Origin: BM714 sp964644525
GTDB taxonomy: Bacteria > Bacillota > Clostridia > Peptostreptococcales > BM714
Reading direction: 5' to 3'
Assembly: GCA_964644525.1 (NCBI GenBank)
Contig: CAZXWC010000066.1
Location: 1 to 9,273 of the forward strand
Length of the DNA stretch: 9,273 bases
The notes under the pieces were generated by a model. That model worked only from the letters and a program-made list of their open reading frames with translations. It did not search any database and was not told where the DNA came from. A program made the position numbers and the translations under genes. This document shows, in pieces, positions 5,155 through 9,273 of this stretch (positions are counted from its first letter, which is position 1; each line of letters opens with the position of its first letter).

Positions 5155-7323
5155 ATGGCAAAAAAGAGAGTTCTGGCTCTGATAACGGCAATTCTCATGA
5201 TCGTTTCGACCCTTCCGGCAATGGCGCTGGAAACATTGGTCCTTCCGACAGGGGTCCAGGCGATGGGAGCAACAGGGGTAAATCCGTCAGACTACGACAA
5301 GCTTGCTGCGCTTCTTACGGACTACTTCGAATATAAGGATCCTGATGATGCGGGCGACGGAAAAGACGCCGGAGACGGCGCTGCCGCCTTCTATGCAGAC
5401 CTGGCGTCAAGCACTTCAATAGACCTTTCAGCAAGCGGAATAGGTGCGGCGGACTTTACCATCCTCTACGACACCCTTGCCGGTGCAGACACATCTGGCG
5501 GGCAGGCGGACATAATAGATGACCTCATAGCCCTTGCATCAACAAGTTGGGCTGGACCCCGCGACAATCTAATGGCAGCGGACTGCTTTGTTGACAGCTC
5601 GGTATACGGACCGCTTACGGGCAGTAAGGCGGGGGCCTACTACCTATACATAATGGAAGCCCTGCAGGGTCAAAAGCTTGCAACATATGACAACTATACG
5701 GAGGCGCTCACAGTAGACTTCGGGACCCTTTCAAAGGACACAGCCATAGATAAATATGCCTGGGATAGCAAAGCCAGCTTCGACCCGGGCGATACATTCT
5801 CGGACTTTGCCGCATATCTTTTCACGGGAACAACACCGGCCCAGACTGACAGCTTGATATCATACATGGAAACAGAGCTTGCAGACTACGCGGCTGCGGG
5901 AGATACGGAAAAGGGATTCCTTAAAAGAGCCCTTTCGGGCACAGGCATGTTAAGAAACACATCATCTGCGCCATCAAGCGGCGGAGGCGGAGCGCCGGCA
6001 GAAGAAACGCCGGAAGAGTCTGTTGTGAAAGAACCTGTAGTAAGAGAGGATGAAGAAGGTCGGATAGTAGTGACAACCGAGGTTGAACACGCAGCAGAGG
6101 TAGTCGTTTCGGACGACGGAACAGAACTTGCACATATAGACAAAGATGTCATGGAAAGCGCGATAGAATCAGTACTTACCGCTGTTGCCTCATCTCAAGA
6201 AGAGGCTGCCGCAGCAATACAACTTGACATAGACGCGGATACGATGGATCTTTCTGCCCAAATAAACCTTTGCAGCGCCGATTGCATATGTGAAAACCAT
6301 GTCGAGACTATAGTTAAGACAGGCAAATTGATATTCGAAATGCCATCTGAAATACTGGACGCGGCAGCCCAAGTGGCTCATGAAGCAGACGAGAACTGGG
6401 AGGACCACGAGGATGAGCTTGATATTTCAGTAAGCTCACACCAAGTGTCAAAGGAAGATGTCATAGGTAAAATAGACACATCAACGCCCGAAGGTGAGGC
6501 ATTGGCAAAGGCCGCCGAAGACAAGACCAAATTCGTTGAAATATCCATGGGAGTCCTCAGCAACGGAACAAGCATAGGGGAGGTTCACGACCTGCATGCC
6601 ACCATGACAATAGACATAAGCCTTGAGGACATGCCGGACACCGATTCGGACAAGCTTGGAGTCTACTATCTGGATGAAATAACAGGCCAGCCTGTATTCA
6701 TGGGCGGCCATGTAGTGATAAAGGACGGGGTGAGGATGATAGAGTTCACCGCTGACCACCTCAGCAAGTTCGCAATAATGGAGTTTGAAGTGACTTATTT
6801 GGACATAGCCACCCATTGGTCCAAGCAATATGTAGAGTCCATGGGTTCAAAACACATAATAAGCGGCTACCCCGACGGAAACTTCCTTCCCGAGAAAGCC
6901 GTCACAAGGGCGGAATTCGCCAAGTTGGTGGCAGAGGCAATGGGCTACGGCTCTTTATCTTATAAAGGAACATTCACAGATGTAGTTTCAACCGACTGGC
7001 ATTCCGGGTACGTGGCCGCAACTGTATCAAACGGAATAATAGAGGGATATGAAGACGGGACATTCAAGCCTGACGAGTCAATCACCCGCCTGGAGATGGC
7101 GGCTATGCTTGCAAAAGCAAGCAAGAACAAGCTCGTTGAGTCCGAGGACAAGGTCTTGGCTTACTTTGCAGATGATTTGTCTATAGCCGAATGGGGTAGA
7201 ATTTCCGCAGCAAAAGCAGTAGAGGCAGGCCTCATAAATGGAATGGACGGAGAATTAAAACCCCAGGCAACGGCCACCAGGGCCCAGGCGGCGACAGCCA
7301 TATACAGATTATTCAACAGATAG
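5155..7323 (+). CDS. Large secreted protein with three C-terminal SLH domains (722 aa)
   Basis: Exported surface or S-layer-associated protein. The ATG at 5155 follows AAGGGAGA (5137-5144) and starts a signal peptide with a cut after AMA (residue 24). Regions seen: an N-terminal, probably helical, Ala/Asp-rich domain (about 25-262); a Ser/Gly/Pro/Glu-rich linker with a GGGG run (about 263-297); a middle domain (about 298-545), mostly unrecognised, ending in a TADHLSKFAIME segment of a type often placed just before SLH repeats in clostridial surface proteins; and three SLH repeats (about 547-600 with TRAEF, 605-660 with TRLEM, 665-722 with TRAQA). The mature protein has four Cys: C144 and a cluster C373, C377, C379. 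It starts 19 bases after the smaller SLH gene and is last in the unit. The acidic composition and anchor fit an S-layer or wall-polymer-binding protein; no catalytic motif is evident. Confidence 0.88.
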   Translation: MAKKRVLALITAILMIVSTLPAMALETLVLPTGVQAMGATGVNPSDYDKLAALLTDYFEYKDPDDAGDGKDAGDGAAAFYADLASSTSIDLSASGIGAADFTILYDTLAGADTSGGQADIIDDLIALASTSWAGPRDNLMAADCFVDSSVYGPLTGSKAGAYYLYIMEALQGQKLATYDNYTEALTVDFGTLSKDTAIDKYAWDSKASFDPGDTFSDFAAYLFTGTTPAQTDSLISYMETELADYAAAGDTEKGFLKRALSGTGMLRNTSSAPSSGGGGAPAEETPEESVVKEPVVREDEEGRIVVTTEVEHAAEVVVSDDGTELAHIDKDVMESAIESVLTAVASSQEEAAAAIQLDIDADTMDLSAQINLCSADCICENHVETIVKTGKLIFEMPSEILDAAAQVAHEADENWEDHEDELDISVSSHQVSKEDVIGKIDTSTPEGEALAKAAEDKTKFVEISMGVLSNGTSIGEVHDLHATMTIDISLEDMPDTDSDKLGVYYLDEITGQPVFMGGHVVIKDGVRMIEFTADHLSKFAIMEFEVTYLDIATHWSKQYVESMGSKHIISGYPDGNFLPEKAVTRAEFAKLVAEAMGYGSLSYKGTFTDVVSTDWHSGYVAATVSNGIIEGYEDGTFKPDESITRLEMAAMLAKASKNKLVESEDKVLAYFADDLSIAEWGRISAAKAVEAGLINGMDGELKPQATATRAQAATAIYRLFNR

Positions 7324-7330
7324 AATAAAA

Positions 7331-7353
7331 ACAGGTGGGGGAATCCCCTTTGT
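7331..7353 (+). terminator. Weak hairpin after the five-gene unit, possible terminator
   Basis: Eight bases after the last stop codon, ACAGG (7331-7335) and GGGG (7337-7340) can pair with CCCC (7345-7348) and TTTGT (7349-7353). The result is a nine-pair stem with a bulged T, two G-T pairs and a GAAT loop. No T tract follows, so it is not a classic intrinsic terminator; it may instead protect the 3' end or need a termination factor. It is the only terminator-like structure between this unit and the next promoter. Confidence 0.35.
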
Positions 7354-7371
7354 GGACTCGACAAATAACGA

Positions 7372-7396
7372 CAAAGCCTTGAATTGCAATGCTTTG
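7372..7396. repeat. Inverted repeat over the -35 box, possible operator
   Basis: CAAAGC (7372-7377) is repeated inverted as GCTTTG (7391-7396), with 13 bases between. Inside lies a perfect 8-base palindrome ATTGCAAT (7383-7390), which contains the proposed -35 box. Dyads placed this way often bind a repressor, but no regulator is encoded nearby and the arms are short. Confidence 0.35.
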
Positions 7397-7412
7397 GACC
7401 ATGTTGTATAAT
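7384..7412 (+). promoter_or_regulatory. Sigma-A-type promoter for the dehydratase gene
   Basis: TTGCAA (7384-7389, four of six matches to TTGACA) is followed after exactly 17 bases by a perfect TATAAT (7407-7412). The start of transcription would be near 7419, giving a leader of about 77 bases before the ATG at 7496. This marks the dehydratase gene as a separate transcription unit, or at least one with its own added promoter. The leader is A/T-rich and I recognise no riboswitch in it. Confidence 0.65.
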
Positions 7413-7495
7413 TATAAGCAAATCAGGAAATAAATTAATTATACATAGCTTAAAAATCAATGCCGGCAACAACAAAAAAACGCGGGGATACAAAA

Positions 7496-9273
7496 ATGGC
7501 CAACAAAAGCAGATCAAAGGACAAGCTTACAAGAAGGCTCAATAGAAGCTTAAATGCCATAAACACTGACTTTAGCATGAATATAAGGTCTGTCTTCATT
7601 TTGATGCTCGACATAATGCTTATAAACCTCGCAGCCGTGGGAGCATTGCTTCTGCGCTTCGAATTCACTCTGCCCGGGGAGTATTTGACAAACTATATAA
7701 CCATGGCTTGGGCAATAACTATGGCAATGGTTATCATCTTTTGGTTTTTCAGCCTCTACAACAGCCTCTGGAGATACGCGAGTGTTGACGAGCTTGTAAG
7801 CATCGTTCTTGCAAATGTCGTCGGAGGTTCAGGAGTGACGACAATCTTTTGTTTCACAAGGACAAACATGCCCAGAAGCTTCTTCATACTCTTTATAATG
7901 CTGTCGATAATTTTCACAGGAGGCATAAGGTTTGCATACCGCTACTTCAGACAGGTCAAGTCTATAGAGCTTTCAAGCGACCGCAGAAAGAAAAGGGTTA
8001 TCATAGCCGGTGCAGGAGAGGCTGGTGCCATGGTTGCAAAAGAGATGCAGTCAAGCGGAATTTCTAATATGTTTCTTGCAGGTTTTGTCGACGATGACAA
8101 AAGAAAGCAGCACCTCAAGATACATGGAATCACAGTGCTTGGAAAAATAGATGATATACCTCAAATTGCAGAAGAAGAGTACATAAACGAAATAATCGTC
8201 GCAATACCCACTATGACCTCGGATGAGCAAAAGAGAGTTCTTTCCATATGCAAGCAGACAAAATGCAAGCTCAAGATACTTCCGGGAATGTACGAGCTGA
8301 TAGATGGAAAGGTAAGCGTGAGCAAGCTGCGCGATGTAGCCGTGGAAGACCTCCTCGGCAGAAAGCCTGTTGCAGTAGACATAGACCAAATGTGCAAGTA
8401 CATAGAAGGAAAAACTGTCCTGGTTACAGGAGGGGCGGGATCCATAGGTGGCGAGCTCTGCAGGCAGATAGCAAAGTACGGTCCCGAGCGCCTGATAATA
8501 ACAGAACTCAACGAAAACGCCTCATACGAACTCCAAAGAGAACTTGAGAGGGTCTTCCCGGACCTTGACCTCAAGGTCCACATAGGGTCCATGCGGGACA
8601 GAAAGCGCATGGAGGAAATATTCAAGACATACAGGCCCCATAAGGTCTTTCACGCCGCCGCCCACAAGCACGTTCCACTCATGGAGAACGACCCAGTGGA
8701 AGCCGTTAAGAACAATGTCTTCGGCACACTGAATATAATCGAGCTGGCACATGAATACGGGGTCAGGAAATTTGTAATGATATCAACAGACAAGGCCGTA
8801 AACCCCACAAACGTAATGGGGGCCACAAAGCGCATTGCAGAAAAGATAATCCAGGCAAAAAACAAAGAAAGCCAGACAGACTTTGTCGCCGTCCGCTTCG
8901 GAAACGTGCTGGGCTCAAATGGAAGCGTGCTTCCATTATTCAAGAGGCAGATAGCCCACATGGGACCCCTTACAGTGACCCACAAGGACATAATGCGCTA
9001 CTTTATGACAATACCCGAGGCAGTGAGCCTGGTCCTTCAGGCCGGAGCTATGGCAAAGGGCGGAGAAGTCTTCGTACTCGACATGGGTGAGCCCGTGAAA
9101 ATATATGACCTTGCCCGCGACCTCATACGCCTGTCGGGTTACGAGCCGGACAAAGACATAAAGATAGAATTCACCGGCCTAAGACCCGGAGAAAAGCTTT
9201 TTGAAGAACTCCTAATGGACGAAGAGGGCATAGAAAAAACAGAAAACAAAAAAATATACATAGGAAAGGCCAA
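7496..9273 (+). CDS. Membrane-bound nucleotide-sugar 4,6-dehydratase, WbpM/PglF/CapD family (3' end outside window)
   Basis: Converts a UDP-HexNAc, most likely UDP-GlcNAc, to the 4-keto-6-deoxy sugar, the first step toward modified sugars for surface polysaccharide or protein glycans. The 592 visible codons have no stop; the family is usually a little over 600 residues, so little is missing. Seen: four membrane segments (about 31-50, 65-88, 98-117, 126-147); a first Rossmann domain (AGAGEAG, about 170-176); and a second, catalytic SDR domain with TGGAGSIGGE (311-320), an AAAHKHVPLME segment, S430-T431, M441 and K445 (the Met-x3-Lys form, with Met where most SDR enzymes have Tyr) and RPGEK near the C-terminus. 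Met at this place is typical of the large WbpM/PglF type. The start at 7496 follows GCGGGGA by about eight bases; an in-frame ATG at 7460 has no ribosome site. It has its own promoter upstream. The exact sugar substrate is inferred, not shown. Confidence 0.9.
   Translation, partial: MANKSRSKDKLTRRLNRSLNAINTDFSMNIRSVFILMLDIMLINLAAVGALLLRFEFTLPGEYLTNYITMAWAITMAMVIIFWFFSLYNSLWRYASVDELVSIVLANVVGGSGVTTIFCFTRTNMPRSFFILFIMLSIIFTGGIRFAYRYFRQVKSIELSSDRRKKRVIIAGAGEAGAMVAKEMQSSGISNMFLAGFVDDDKRKQHLKIHGITVLGKIDDIPQIAEEEYINEIIVAIPTMTSDEQKRVLSICKQTKCKLKILPGMYELIDGKVSVSKLRDVAVEDLLGRKPVAVDIDQMCKYIEGKTVLVTGGAGSIGGELCRQIAKYGPERLIITELNENASYELQRELERVFPDLDLKVHIGSMRDRKRMEEIFKTYRPHKVFHAAAHKHVPLMENDPVEAVKNNVFGTLNIIELAHEYGVRKFVMISTDKAVNPTNVMGATKRIAEKIIQAKNKESQTDFVAVRFGNVLGSNGSVLPLFKRQIAHMGPLTVTHKDIMRYFMTIPEAVSLVLQAGAMAKGGEVFVLDMGEPVKIYDLARDLIRLSGYEPDKDIKIEFTGLRPGEKLFEELLMDEEGIEKTENKKIYIGKA

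Noticed and set aside
4991..5182. Open frame of 63 codons overlapping the junction of the two SLH genes
   Set aside because: It lies in another frame within two well-supported genes and has no recognisable features.
7460..7495. Earlier ATG for the dehydratase at 7460
   Set aside because: In frame, but no purine-rich ribosome site precedes it, whereas GCGGGGA stands at a suitable distance before 7496.
1..9273. CRISPR arrays, tRNA or rRNA genes, insertion sequences, prophage
   Set aside because: No regularly spaced repeats, RNA gene signatures, transposase motifs or terminal inverted repeats were seen.

Overview
The window looks like part of a chromosome from a Gram-positive, fermentative bacterium of the Clostridia type (Bacillota). 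The grounds are moderate GC, heavy use of ATA, AGA and AGG codons, purine-rich Shine-Dalgarno sites, S-layer-homology (SLH) surface proteins, and a polysaccharide phosphoregulation set of the Gram-positive kind (separate membrane adaptor, tyrosine kinase and PHP-type phosphatase). The genus cannot be named from the sequence. All genes found are on the + strand.

Layout. (1) 21-1778: a cytoplasmic c-di-GMP signalling protein (GAF-PAS-GGDEF-HD-GYP) broken by exactly 100 Ns at 1205-1304. The missing domain parts imply that the true gap is longer than 100 bases. (2) 1779-1937: an intergenic region with a TATAAT box and a leader. (3) 1938-7323: a tight five-gene unit. It holds a Wzz/YveK-type chain-length adaptor, a CpsD/CapB-type tyrosine kinase (4-base overlap), a CpsB/CapC-type tyrosine phosphatase (8-base overlap), and two secreted proteins each carrying three C-terminal SLH domains. 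Gaps within the unit are 21 and 19 bases. (4) 7324-7495: an intergenic region with a hairpin, a good sigma-A-like promoter and a dyad over its -35 box. (5) 7496 to the window end: a large membrane-bound nucleotide-sugar 4,6-dehydratase (WbpM/PglF/CapD type), cut off by the window end.

How the parts may work together. The adaptor, kinase and phosphatase form the known phosphorylation cycle that controls export and chain length of a surface polysaccharide. The dehydratase makes a modified UDP-sugar for such a polymer or for protein glycosylation. SLH domains in other Gram-positive bacteria bind secondary cell-wall polysaccharide. Two SLH proteins in the same unit as the polymer-control genes therefore suggest, by inference, a combined envelope locus in which the polymer and the proteins attached to it are made together. 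The upstream c-di-GMP enzyme is adjacent, but nothing in the sequence proves that it regulates the locus. No glycosyltransferase, flippase or polymerase lies within the window; these probably follow downstream.

No RNA genes, CRISPR arrays, insertion sequences or phage genes were seen. The individual families are known. The less usual points are the SLH proteins inside the phosphoregulation unit, the variant GGDEF site, the basic tail beyond the kinase's tyrosine cluster, and a Cys cluster in an exported protein.
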